This document shows, piece by piece, positions 26,559 to 35,627 of a stretch of DNA of 64,000 bases (positions within the stretch are counted from its first letter, which is position 1; the number at the start of each line of letters is the position of its first letter). The position numbers and the translations under genes were made by a program. The notes beneath the pieces were generated by a model that ran no database searches, had not been told where the DNA came from, and was given only the letters and a program-made list of their open reading frames with translations. The stretch is from an uncultured Cellvibrio sp. (GTDB taxonomy: Bacteria; Pseudomonadota; Gammaproteobacteria; Pseudomonadales; Cellvibrionaceae): assembly GCA_937958105.1 (NCBI GenBank), contig CALFXJ010000006.1, positions 1-64,000 on the forward strand, given 5' to 3'.

Positions 26559-27901
26559 TGAGTCGCGATCTATTTGACGCCCCCCCTGTCTATCAGCCAC
26601 TGGCGGCGCGGATGCGTCCGCGTACGCTGGATGATTACATCGGTCAGGAGCATCTGCTCGGCCCGGGCAAGCCGTTACGGGAAGCCGTGGTGCGCGGCCA
26701 GCTGCATTCCATGATCCTCTGGGGGCCTCCCGGTGTGGGTAAGACTTCACTCGCCAGATTATTTGCTGAACAGGCTCATGCACGTTTTGAGACCTTGTCA
26801 GCCGTACTGTCCGGCGTAAAAGAGATTCGGGCTGCAGTGGCTGTGGCGGAGCAGGAGCGCGCGGGCAGCGGGCGAAAGACCATCCTGTTTGTTGATGAAG
26901 TGCACCGTTTCAATAAATCCCAGCAGGACGCTTTCCTCCCTTATGTTGAGGACGGAACGCTGATTTTTATCGGTGCTACCACCGAGAACCCTTCCTTTGA
27001 ATTGAATAACGCGCTCTTATCTCGGTGTCGTGTGTATGTATTGCGCGGACTGGGGCAGGAGCAGTTGTGCCGCGTCCTGCAACAGGCTCTGGCGGATACT
27101 CAGCGAGGACTGGGCAATCAGCAGATTGCGATAGATAGCGAAACTCTGGAAACCCTCGCAGCGGCGGCAGATGGTGATGCCCGCAAGGCGCTCAACCTGC
27201 TCGAGATAGCAGCGGATCTCGCGGATGATCAACAGGGTGTAAAAACCATTGATCGTGAAGTGCTTGCAGAGGTACTTGCCAGTGATGTGCGTCGTTTTGA
27301 TAAAGGTGGCGATCTGTTTTATGAGCAGATCTCCGCCCTGCATAAAGCGGTGCGCGGCTCATCGCCGGACGGTGCGCTCTATTGGCTGGCGCGTATGCTG
27401 GACGGCGGATGTGATCCACTTTACATCGCCCGGCGGGTGGTGCGTATGGCGACGGAAGATATTGGCAATGCAGATCCTCGAGCGCTGCCGCTGGCACTCA
27501 GTGCCTGGGATACCCAGGAGCGACTGGGCAGTCCGGAAGGCGAGCTGGCGATAGCGCAGGCGGTTGTTTACCTTGCCGCAGCGCCTAAAAGTAATGCTGT
27601 GTATAATGCGTTCAAACTGGCTCGGGCAGATGTGCAGCAGTTACCTGCTTATGACGTTCCTGTACACCTGCGTAATGCACCGACCAAGCTGATGAAGTCC
27701 ATGAACTATGGTGCGGAATATCGTTACGCCCATGATGAACCCGGTGCTTATGCAGCCGGTGAAAACTATCTACCGGAAGAGATTGCCGACCGGCGTTATT
27801 ACCAGCCGGTGGATCGCGGACTGGAACTGAAAATCCAGGAAAAACTGGCCCATTTCCGGGCGCTGGATGCCCGCAGCTCAATACAGCGCTATAAAAAATA
27901 A
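26558..27901 (+). CDS. rarA: Replication-associated recombination protein A (RarA/MgsA)
   Basis: AAA+ ATPase of the clamp-loader clade, 447 aa, acting at stalled replication forks. Walker A is GPPGVGKTSLARLFA, Walker B is TILFVDEVHRFNKSQQDAF, and GATTENPSFELNNALLSRCRVYVL holds sensor 1 and the arginine finger. The C-terminal tetramerisation domain includes AVYNAFKLARADVQ. It is translationally coupled to lolA. Confidence 0.96.
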   Translation: MSRDLFDAPPVYQPLAARMRPRTLDDYIGQEHLLGPGKPLREAVVRGQLHSMILWGPPGVGKTSLARLFAEQAHARFETLSAVLSGVKEIRAAVAVAEQERAGSGRKTILFVDEVHRFNKSQQDAFLPYVEDGTLIFIGATTENPSFELNNALLSRCRVYVLRGLGQEQLCRVLQQALADTQRGLGNQQIAIDSETLETLAAAADGDARKALNLLEIAADLADDQQGVKTIDREVLAEVLASDVRRFDKGGDLFYEQISALHKAVRGSSPDGALYWLARMLDGGCDPLYIARRVVRMATEDIGNADPRALPLALSAWDTQERLGSPEGELAIAQAVVYLAAAPKSNAVYNAFKLARADVQQLPAYDVPVHLRNAPTKLMKSMNYGAEYRYAHDEPGAYAAGENYLPEEIADRRYYQPVDRGLELKIQEKLAHFRALDARSSIQRYKK

Positions 27902-27926
27902 CTCCTTTTGTAATGGGAATTTTTTC

Positions 27927-28301
27927 ATGCAGTGGTTAGCGGTCGCAGCAGGTGGCGCTTTGGGAGCCTTGGCGCGTTACGGCGTCGTAACATATCTGGC
28001 GCCCCTGGCCGGCAATCGCTTTCCGCTGGGTACACTGTGCGTCAATATTTCCGGATCGTTTTTGATTGGTGTCTGTTACGTGCTGCTCAATGAGAGACTG
28101 GCAGCATCACCTGAGTTGCGGTTATTGATTACGACGGGTTTTCTTGGAGCATTTACGACTTTCTCCACGTTTTCCCTTGATGCTCTGACCCTGTGGGAAA
28201 ACGGCCTGCCGATGACGGCGGTGCTTTATGTGCTGGCCACGGTGGCAGGATGTCTGATGGCGGTGACGGCTTCAGTTGTGATGACACAACGATTTTTCTA
28301 A
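27927..28301 (+). CDS. crcB: Fluoride channel CrcB/Fluc
   Basis: A 124-aa membrane protein with four TM helices that exports fluoride as a dual-topology dimer. GGALGALARYGV, FPLGTLCVNISGSFLIG (with the conserved Asn) and LITTGFLGAFTTFSTFSLDAL (the Phe track) are family hallmarks. ATG 27927 has GGGA upstream and gives the expected length; an earlier in-frame start at 27867 would overlap rarA. I saw no obvious fluoride riboswitch in the short 25-bp spacer. Confidence 0.95.
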   Translation: MQWLAVAAGGALGALARYGVVTYLAPLAGNRFPLGTLCVNISGSFLIGVCYVLLNERLAASPELRLLITTGFLGAFTTFSTFSLDALTLWENGLPMTAVLYVLATVAGCLMAVTASVVMTQRFF

Positions 28302-28339
28302 TACTTAACATTTCTATTAACTCTCTACGATAAGCGACC

Positions 28340-29620
28340 ATGTTAGATTCAAAATTAATTCGCACCAATCCTGAAGCCGTTGCCGCAGCGCTTGCCAAAC
28401 GTGGTTATGTGCTTGATGTCGAACGTATCAAAGCGCTGGAAGAAGAGCGCAAAGTGATTCAGACCAAGACCGAAGCCTTGCAGCAGGAGCGTAATACCCG
28501 CTCCAAAAGTATTGGTAAAGCCAAGGCGGCGGGTGAAGATATTGCGCCCCTTATGCAGGCGGTAGAGCAGCTGAAACAGGATCTGGCTTCCGCCGAAGCG
28601 GAGCTGGAAAAAGTTCAGGATTCACTGGAAGAGCTTCTGCGCGGTGTGCCCAATGTTCCCGCTGACGAAGTGCCCGAAGGCAAAAGCGAAGAAGATAACG
28701 TTGAAATTCGTCGCTGGGGTACACCCCGCGAGTTTGATTTCCCGGTGCTTGATCACGTCGATCTTGGCGAAGGTCTTGGCGGTCTCGATTTTGACACGGC
28801 GAGCAAGATTACCGGGTCGCGTTTCGCTGTATTGCGTGGCGGCATTGCCCGTCTGCATCGCGCATTAGCGCAGTTCATGCTCGACACTCATATCAATGAA
28901 CACGGTTATGAGGAAGTTAACGTTCCCTTCATCGTAAACGCCGACTCATTATTTGGTACGGGCCAGCTGCCGAAGTTTGAGGAAGATCTGTTTAAGCTTA
29001 CCGATGAACGCGGTTTCTATCTGATCCCAACCGCCGAGGTTCCGGTTACCAATATACTGCGTGACGAGCTGCTGGAAAGCGCAGAGCAGCTGCCGTTAAA
29101 ATTTGTCTGTCATTCTCCGTGTTTCCGCAGCGAGGCGGGCAGTTACGGACGTGACACCCGGGGCATGATTCGCCAACACCAGTTCGAGAAGGTGGAGCTG
29201 GTCCAGTTTGTTCGCCCGGAAGAATCTGACGCGGCACTGGAAGCTCTGGTTGGTCATGCGGAAGTTATCCTGCAGAAACTCGGCCTGCCGCATCGCACCG
29301 TGATTCTGTGTGGTGGTGACATTGGTTTCTCGGCGGCGAAGACCTACGACATTGAAGTCTGGGTTCCTTCACAGAACAAATATCGTGAGATTTCTTCCTG
29401 CAGTAACTTTCGCGATTTCCAGGCGCGTCGCATGAAGGCGCGTTACCGCAATCCAGAGACGGGTAAGCCGGAGTTGCTGCATACCCTTAATGGTTCGGGT
29501 CTGGCGATCGGCCGCACGCTTCTGGCGATCCTGGAGAATTACCAGCAGGCCGATGGCAGCGTGGTGATACCTGAAGTACTGCGTCCCTACATGGGCGGAG
29601 TGGCCTCACTGACTCGCTAA
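28340..29620 (+). CDS. serS: Seryl-tRNA synthetase
   Basis: Class IIa synthetase of 426 aa. A long N-terminal antiparallel coiled coil (residues about 28-105) binds the long variable arm of tRNA-Ser. Motif 2 is FRSEAGSYGRDTRGMIRQHQFEKVEL and motif 3 is NGSGLAIGRTLLAILENYQ. SSCSNFRDFQARRMKARYR is also typical. A clear intrinsic terminator lies 10 bp after the stop codon. Confidence 0.98.
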   Translation: MLDSKLIRTNPEAVAAALAKRGYVLDVERIKALEEERKVIQTKTEALQQERNTRSKSIGKAKAAGEDIAPLMQAVEQLKQDLASAEAELEKVQDSLEELLRGVPNVPADEVPEGKSEEDNVEIRRWGTPREFDFPVLDHVDLGEGLGGLDFDTASKITGSRFAVLRGGIARLHRALAQFMLDTHINEHGYEEVNVPFIVNADSLFGTGQLPKFEEDLFKLTDERGFYLIPTAEVPVTNILRDELLESAEQLPLKFVCHSPCFRSEAGSYGRDTRGMIRQHQFEKVELVQFVRPEESDAALEALVGHAEVILQKLGLPHRTVILCGGDIGFSAAKTYDIEVWVPSQNKYREISSCSNFRDFQARRMKARYRNPETGKPELLHTLNGSGLAIGRTLLAILENYQQADGSVVIPEVLRPYMGGVASLTR

Positions 29621-29629
29621 AGTTTTAAT

Positions 29630-29659
29630 GAGCTGGCTGCGCCCGCCGCCAGCTCTTTT
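29630..29659 (+). terminator. Rho-independent terminator of serS
   Basis: GAGCTGGC (29630-29637) pairs perfectly with GCCAGCTC (29648-29655) around a GC-rich 10-nt loop, followed at once by TTTT. It lies 9 bp after the serS stop codon. A reading frame of cysG extends through it, which argues that the real cysG start is downstream. Confidence 0.8.
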
Positions 29660-29720
29660 CGTGACTCAGCCGGCTGCTGCCGCTGATCATCTGTTGTATC
29701 CGACATCGTTGCGCAGCACT

Positions 29721-31124
29721 ATGGACTACTTTCCCATATTCCTTGATTTAAAAGCACGTCGCTGCCTGCTGGTTGGTGGCGGTGAGGTGGCCACGCGCAA
29801 AGGACGTATGCTGGCAAAGGCCGGCGCTGTACTGCGCGTCGTGGCGCCGCAGGTGTCAGAAGAACTGCGCGAGCTGGTTCAGCAGTGTCACGGCGAGCTG
29901 CTTCAGCGTGAGTACCAAAGCACAGATCTGGAAGGGTGCGTGCTGGCGATCGCTGCGACAGATAGAGATACCCTCAATCGCACCGTCTCTGAAGATGCCC
30001 GGGCCAGAAATATCCCGGTGAATGTGGTGGATAGCCCTGCGCTGTGTACCTACATTACTCCCGCTATCATTGATCGTTCTCCCCTGATAGTTGCAGTCTC
30101 CAGCGGTGGAGAAGCGCCTGTACTGGCGCGAATGATCCGCGCCAAACTGGAAACTCTGATTCCTGCAGGTTATGGCCGACTTGCGCAGCTGGCGAGTCGC
30201 TGGCGGGACCGTGTCAAACAGCACTTTGCGGATACCGACCAGCGGCGTCGTTTCTGGGAAAATATTCTGCAGGGACCGGCGGCAGAGCTGGTCCTGAACG
30301 GGCAGGCGGCGCAGGCGGACCAGGCTGTATCCAATGCCTTGGAGGCAGAGGATGCGAGCCTCACTCAGGGGGAAGTCTATCTGGTAGGCGGTGGTCCCGG
30401 TGATCCGGAACTGCTCACCTTGCGCGCCCTGCGCCTGATGCAGCAGGCTGATGTGGTTCTCTATGATCGCCTCGTGTCCGAGGGTGTGATGGAGCTGGTA
30501 CGGCGTGATGCCGAACGAATTTACGTGGGTAAACGCCGCAGTGAGCATACCATGGAGCAGGCCAGCATCAATCAGCTCCTGGTGGATCTGGCGCAGCAGG
30601 GCAAGCGGGTATTGCGCCTGAAAGGCGGTGATCCGTTTATCTTCGGGCGTGGTGGTGAAGAAATCGAATTGCTTGCCCAGCATCGGATTCCCTTTCAGGT
30701 GGTACCCGGTATCACGGCGGCGTCAGGCTGTGCAGCCTATGCGGGTATTCCACTGACCCATCGTGACTACGCCCAGTCGGTACGTTTTGTTACTGGACAT
30801 CTGAAGGATGATCGCACCAACCAAAACTGGCCGGAATTGGCCTTACCGGGCCAGACTCTGGTTTTTTACATGGGATTGGTGGGGCTGGCGGAGATCTGTG
30901 CGGCGTTGATCGCGCACGGGCGTGCGCCTGAGACGCCAGTGGCATTGATTGAAAAGGGGACGACGGATGAGCAGAGGTTATTGATCGCCGATCTTTCCAC
31001 AATTGCTGACACTGTCGCCAACAGCGACGTGCACGGCCCCACCCTGTTGATCATTGGAGAAGTCGTCAAACTGCACGCTTCGCTGCGATGGTTTTCACCT
31101 GTCTCTGAACGTAAATCCGATTGA
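29721..31124 (+). CDS. cysG: Siroheme synthase CysG (fused dehydrogenase/ferrochelatase and methyltransferase)
   Basis: Trifunctional enzyme of 467 aa converting uroporphyrinogen III to siroheme. The N-terminal CysG(B) domain has CLLVGGGEVATRKGRMLAKAGA (NAD site) and NVVDSPALCTYITPAIIDRSPL. The C-terminal SUMT domain starts VYLVGGGPGDPELLTLRALRLM and contains LRLKGGDPFIFGRGGEE and VVPGITAASG. ATG 29721 (MDYFPIFLDLK) matches the start of known CysG proteins. Upstream codons run through the serS terminator and were excluded. Confidence 0.96.
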   Translation: MDYFPIFLDLKARRCLLVGGGEVATRKGRMLAKAGAVLRVVAPQVSEELRELVQQCHGELLQREYQSTDLEGCVLAIAATDRDTLNRTVSEDARARNIPVNVVDSPALCTYITPAIIDRSPLIVAVSSGGEAPVLARMIRAKLETLIPAGYGRLAQLASRWRDRVKQHFADTDQRRRFWENILQGPAAELVLNGQAAQADQAVSNALEAEDASLTQGEVYLVGGGPGDPELLTLRALRLMQQADVVLYDRLVSEGVMELVRRDAERIYVGKRRSEHTMEQASINQLLVDLAQQGKRVLRLKGGDPFIFGRGGEEIELLAQHRIPFQVVPGITAASGCAAYAGIPLTHRDYAQSVRFVTGHLKDDRTNQNWPELALPGQTLVFYMGLVGLAEICAALIAHGRAPETPVALIEKGTTDEQRLLIADLSTIADTVANSDVHGPTLLIIGEVVKLHASLRWFSPVSERKSD

Positions 31125-31287
31125 ACCCCTTCTGTAGTCGATAGCTCCCAGATTCTGCAGCGCCGAAAAGTGAGAGGAAAGTCACAGATTGAGCCTTGCT
31201 TCATCAAGCTTCGGTCTCACAGGCCGATAGTTGATTAAGAAGCGTTCAATACGCAGATTTTTCACAGCAGATCATCCGGGGGATGCC

Positions 31288-31527
31288 ATGGTATACATTG
31301 GGCCCATCAATACCTTAAGCCTCACTGCCAAAACCAAGGCAGTAAAAGGTTATTCAAGTGAAGAGAATATGCCGGTCAACAAACCGGTGGACAGCACAAT
31401 GCGTATCCTGCCAATGGCAGACAGGCGCAAAACGCCGGATCGCCGTCGTCAACAGCGTGATCCGATGGTGGAAACCCGCGCTGGCGGTGATCGTCGCAAA
31501 CGTCCGCGCATCGACGTGGAAGTTTGA
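31288..31527 (+). CDS. Small basic protein with DRR repeats, unknown function
   Basis: A 79-residue protein. The first half (VYIGPINTLSLTAKTKAV) is neutral. The second half carries ADRRKTPDRRRQQRDP and GGDRRKRPR, a strongly basic tract with three DRR triplets. GGGGG lies 5 nt before ATG 31288; an earlier in-frame start at 31231 would add 19 residues and has no better ribosome-binding site. No signal peptide or TM segment. The DRR-rich tail could bind nucleic acid, but that is inference only. It sits alone between cysG and gor. Confidence 0.6.
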   Translation: MVYIGPINTLSLTAKTKAVKGYSSEENMPVNKPVDSTMRILPMADRRKTPDRRRQQRDPMVETRAGGDRRKRPRIDVEV

Positions 31528-31685
31528 AGTTTTACCGCAGGTTTTCTCTAATCCGCCTATCTTCAGCGCAGGCACTTTACCTGCACTATCTGTCTAAACT
31601 CCATAATGATCCTTAGCGGATCTCAATGAATCCGTTCTCTTTCCAGCTGCGCATTTCTCAAAGCAAACAACAAAAGAGGCTGCCC

Positions 31686-33047
31686 ATGTCTGATTATGCA
31701 TTTGATCTGTTCGTTATCGGAGCCGGATCCGGCGGTGTGCGCGCCAGTCGCACCGCAGCCAGACTGGGCGCCAGAGTCGCTGTGGCTGAAGAACGCCATC
31801 TCGGGGGAACCTGTGTCAACGTCGGCTGTGTACCAAAAAAATTATTAGCCTACAGCGCCCACTACCGGGACACTCTGCAGCTGGCGACGGGATTTGGCTG
31901 GAGTATTCAATCGGCAAACTTTGACTGGCAGACATTGATCAGTAATAAAAACGTTGAAATTGCGCGCTTGAATCAGGTGTATCACAAACTGTTGATCGAC
32001 GCGGGTGTAACGCTGTTGCAAGGTCACGCAGAGATCGTGAATCCGCATTGTGTGAAAGTGGGTGAGGAGATCTATACCACCAGACACATCCTGATTGCGA
32101 CAGGTGGTGAGCCGATAGTGCCGGATTTCCCGGGGAGCGAACATGTCATCACGTCAGACGAGGCGTTCTTTCTTGAATCTTTGCCGGAAAAAATTCTGAT
32201 TGTTGGCGGCGGGTATATTGGAGTGGAGTTCGCCAGTATCTTTAATGGCCTCGGAGTTGAAACCCATCTGTGTCATCGGGGTGACGCACTCCTGAAAGGT
32301 TTCGATCAGGATATACGTCGGGTGCTCGGCGAAGAGCTGACGCGAAAGGGAGTGAAGCTCCATTTCAACACTGAAGTCATTAAGCTTGAAAAGCAGGACG
32401 AAGGTGATTTGCTGGTGCATGGAAAGCATCGGGAGGAGTGGCGGGTGGACACAGTCATGTATGCCACAGGTCGTCGGCCGAAACTTGCCGGTCTGGGGTT
32501 GGAAAACACGGCAATCAAACTCAGCAAGAAAGGCACCATTGCGGTTGATGAACATTATCAAACCATGGAGCCTTCGATTTACGCGGTGGGCGATGTGGTC
32601 GGCCACCTGGCGTTGACACCGATAGCCCTGGCTGAAGGAACCATCGTAGCCCATCACTTATTCAGCGAATCATCTCGTTCACTGACCTATCAGGATATTC
32701 CTACCGCTGTGTTTTCACAGCCGCCGATTGCCGGTGTGGGTATGACAGAGGCGGATGCCCGGGAACATTATGCTGCGATTGATGTGTATCAGTCACACTT
32801 CAAGCCTCTGCAATTTGCCTTGTCCGATACCGATGAGCGAACTTTCATAAAGCTGCTGGTAGATCGCCACAGCAATAAAGTGGTGGGATGCCATATGATC
32901 GGACCCGATGCAGCAGAAATCATGCAAGGACTGGCAGTTGCATTAACGGCGGGCGCGACCAAAAGCGATTTTGATCGGACCATCGGCATTCATCCTACCT
33001 TGGCAGAAGAGTTTGTAACCTTGCGTGAACCCTACGTAAAGTCTTAA
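31686..33047 (+). CDS. gor: Glutathione-disulfide reductase
   Basis: FAD/NADPH disulfide reductase of 453 aa. FAD site FVIGAGSGGVRASRTAARLGA, redox pair in GGTCVNVGCVPKKLL, NADPH site ILIVGGGYIGVEFASIFNGLG, and the C-terminal catalytic HPTLAEEFVTL. The NADPH-preferring basic position is HRGDALLK: the first Arg is kept while the second is Lys. Length is as in E. coli Gor. ATG 31686 has AGAGG 6 nt upstream. Confidence 0.94.
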   Translation: MSDYAFDLFVIGAGSGGVRASRTAARLGARVAVAEERHLGGTCVNVGCVPKKLLAYSAHYRDTLQLATGFGWSIQSANFDWQTLISNKNVEIARLNQVYHKLLIDAGVTLLQGHAEIVNPHCVKVGEEIYTTRHILIATGGEPIVPDFPGSEHVITSDEAFFLESLPEKILIVGGGYIGVEFASIFNGLGVETHLCHRGDALLKGFDQDIRRVLGEELTRKGVKLHFNTEVIKLEKQDEGDLLVHGKHREEWRVDTVMYATGRRPKLAGLGLENTAIKLSKKGTIAVDEHYQTMEPSIYAVGDVVGHLALTPIALAEGTIVAHHLFSESSRSLTYQDIPTAVFSQPPIAGVGMTEADAREHYAAIDVYQSHFKPLQFALSDTDERTFIKLLVDRHSNKVVGCHMIGPDAAEIMQGLAVALTAGATKSDFDRTIGIHPTLAEEFVTLREPYVKS

Positions 33048-33323
33048 TTTAATTATGTTGAAAATGGCGCCATTATTTATTGGGCGCCTCGCTTCAGGCA
33101 ATTAAAGCTTCAACTCTGCAAAGAAATATCACAAGGTGTTGTTGAAACGCTTCACATTCCTTATCAATTCAGGCAATCTTACGCGGCCAAAAAATCACTG
33201 CTACTCCGCTCTTCCGCGAACCAATCGGTAAATCGTCCTTGGCATGGTGTAGTTGCCCCGATATTCAGCCTCGTCAGTGCCGTGTCTGCCTGAATTTCTT
33301 TTTCATGTGTACGGAAGCCTTTG

Positions 33324-35627
33324 ATGTTCTCAGCGTTGCGTAAATTTCTGTTGTTAACGCCCTCTGACCTGGCGTCTCCTCATCCATATAACTGGCAGCT
33401 CAGCGCATTGCGAATCATTGTGTTCTCCGGAGTATGTCTGGCTTTCGCAATTGCCGTGCACAGTTCATGGGAAGCTTATCAGCTGGGGCTGTATTACATT
33501 ATTGGTCTGACCACAGCTTTCTATTTTTCTCTGTTGCTGGTTTTGTATATTTCCCGGCGCCAGCTTCTTGCCGGTGCTGCGGGTCTTGCCCTGATTGTTC
33601 TGATGGCAGCGCTGTGTATTCTCTTCTTTATCGATGATATGAATCTGGCACAGTACGGTGTGTTTTTTCTTTACAGCCTTCCACTGATCGCGTTGTTATT
33701 TTTTGGGCCCAGGATGGCGTACCTCGCCATTGCTTTTAACTTCGTGCCATTTGTGCTGCTGGTCAACCAGCAGCTTCCTTTTCATTATTTTGATTTCTCT
33801 ATCACCCTGCCTGATACCGAAGTTTATATTCAGGGTTTGATGTTTCTGTTTTTTAATTTCTGCCTTCCTTTAGCCACCATACGCATTCTGCAGACATTGA
33901 AGATTAACTCCCGGCGCCTGCAGAGCCTGAATAACGAACTGGATTACAATTATCAGCTGTATGAAGAGATGTTTGATCGTATTGCATTTCCTACGCTGTT
34001 GCGCGATCGCGAGGGAAGAATTCTAAAGGCTAATGGCCTGGCTCACACATTGTTGAATGTGCCCGATGCGGAGCTGGTCAATACCCGCCTGGAAGAATGG
34101 CTGATGCGGATGCCGGATAACGCGGAGAATCCGGAGACGTTTCCGGTGATGGGTATCGAGTATCAACTCAAGCGCAACCCGCAGCGCACCATCCTGGTAA
34201 AAGAGCAGGAGCTGACCCGCCATCAGAATCAGGTGATTCACCTGGAAGACATCAGTGATGTTAAACGTCTGGCCTCGCAGTTAAGCGAGGCGCGTCAGGA
34301 GCAGTTGTTGACCAACTATGACTACCTGACGCAGTTGCCCAGCAGTGTGCTGTTTATGGATATGGTGACTGACAAGATCAAGACGTTTAATAAGAACCAT
34401 TTTATGCTGCTGGCCATCGTTAAGATCTGTCAGCTGAAGATGATCAATCACGAATACGGTTATGAGTTTGGTAACCGGTTGCTGAAATCTTTTACGCAGG
34501 GTGCCAAGCAGCGCTTGCCGGATAATGCCTTGTTCTGTCGCCTGCGCGGAGTGAAATTTGCTATTGCTATTCCCGCTGACTTGAATACCGCTGATCCTCA
34601 ACGCCTGTCCCAGTCTTTGCGCCAGATGCTGCCGGATACCTGTAATCTGGACCGCGAAAATGTGGTGATGGATTATCGTCTTGGGATCAGCTTCGGTCTG
34701 TCATCGGCGAGCAATATTGAAACAGGTATCGAAGAGTGTGAGATAGCTCTGGATCAATGTACCGCCCAGGAAGCCTGTGTGATCTTTGACAAGGCTCAGG
34801 CGGCGCAGATGAACAATGATTATCATATGGCACAATCACTGCGTGATTCCATTCAGCATCGACAGTTTGAATTGTGGTTGCAGCCAAAGGTAAACGCGAC
34901 GGGTGATATTACCGGATTTGAGGCTTTAATTCGCTGGCCGCATCTGGAAGATATGGTAATGCCTGATGCGTTTATCCCTCTGGCAGAACGTTTGGGCCTG
35001 ATCCCGGCAATTTCGCGACAGGTGCTGGAATCCGCAGTGGAACTACTGCGTACCTGGCGGGCGGCTGGGGCGAACTATTCGCTGGCCATAAACCTGGCCG
35101 GGGCGGAATTACAGGATGAAGAATTTTTTCAGGAACTGGTCACGCTGAGCGAGGCCAGTCCCTGGCTGGTGGAGAAGCTGGAGCTGGAGATCACGGAGAC
35201 GCATCTGACGATGCTGAACCCTTTCGTTAACCAACGGTTGCACGAATTAAAACAACTCGGATATCGCCTCGCCATTGATGACTTCGGTACTGGTCATGCC
35301 TCGCTCGGCCAGTTGATCGATATTCCTGCCGATGCCATCAAGCTGGATAAACGCTTTATTGATAAGCTGACCTCAGACGCGCAGCACATAAAAATTGTTT
35401 ATACCACCCTGAGCCTGGCCCAGTCACTCAATGTAGAGCTGGTGGCTGAGGGGGTAGAGAATGAGCTGCAGTATCAATACCTCGTGGATATGGGTTGCCG
35501 TACGATGCAAGGTTATTATTTTTCTCGCCCACGTCCTGCCAGCGAATGGCTGGAACGAATCAAGGGCGCTAAAGGGAAAACCTTGAATATCATGCGTAAA
35601 GTTGAAGCGGCTGCGCTGGTGGATTAA
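33324..35627 (+). CDS. Membrane-bound c-di-GMP phosphodiesterase (EAL, degenerate GGDEF)
   Basis: A 767-aa inner-membrane signalling protein. About six TM helices cover residues 30-200. A PAS-like segment follows (about 215-310), then a GGDEF domain that lacks the GG[D/E]EF loop (CRLRGVKFAIAIP in its place) and is probably inactive as a cyclase. The C-terminal EAL domain looks active: FEALIRW, NLAGAEL, LEITETHL, IDDFGTGHASLG, IKLDKRFI, VAEGVEN and MQGYYFSRP. It should hydrolyse c-di-GMP and favour motility over biofilm. ATG 33324 has GGAAG 6 nt upstream. Its stop codon abuts that of the opposing oxidoreductase gene. Confidence 0.9.
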   Translation: MFSALRKFLLLTPSDLASPHPYNWQLSALRIIVFSGVCLAFAIAVHSSWEAYQLGLYYIIGLTTAFYFSLLLVLYISRRQLLAGAAGLALIVLMAALCILFFIDDMNLAQYGVFFLYSLPLIALLFFGPRMAYLAIAFNFVPFVLLVNQQLPFHYFDFSITLPDTEVYIQGLMFLFFNFCLPLATIRILQTLKINSRRLQSLNNELDYNYQLYEEMFDRIAFPTLLRDREGRILKANGLAHTLLNVPDAELVNTRLEEWLMRMPDNAENPETFPVMGIEYQLKRNPQRTILVKEQELTRHQNQVIHLEDISDVKRLASQLSEARQEQLLTNYDYLTQLPSSVLFMDMVTDKIKTFNKNHFMLLAIVKICQLKMINHEYGYEFGNRLLKSFTQGAKQRLPDNALFCRLRGVKFAIAIPADLNTADPQRLSQSLRQMLPDTCNLDRENVVMDYRLGISFGLSSASNIETGIEECEIALDQCTAQEACVIFDKAQAAQMNNDYHMAQSLRDSIQHRQFELWLQPKVNATGDITGFEALIRWPHLEDMVMPDAFIPLAERLGLIPAISRQVLESAVELLRTWRAAGANYSLAINLAGAELQDEEFFQELVTLSEASPWLVEKLELEITETHLTMLNPFVNQRLHELKQLGYRLAIDDFGTGHASLGQLIDIPADAIKLDKRFIDKLTSDAQHIKIVYTTLSLAQSLNVELVAEGVENELQYQYLVDMGCRTMQGYYFSRPRPASEWLERIKGAKGKTLNIMRKVEAAALVD

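Noticed and set aside
29628..29720. N-terminal extension of CysG from ATG 29628
   Set aside because: It runs through the serS terminator, is low in similarity to CysG, and the MDYFPIFLDLK start at 29721 is the family start.
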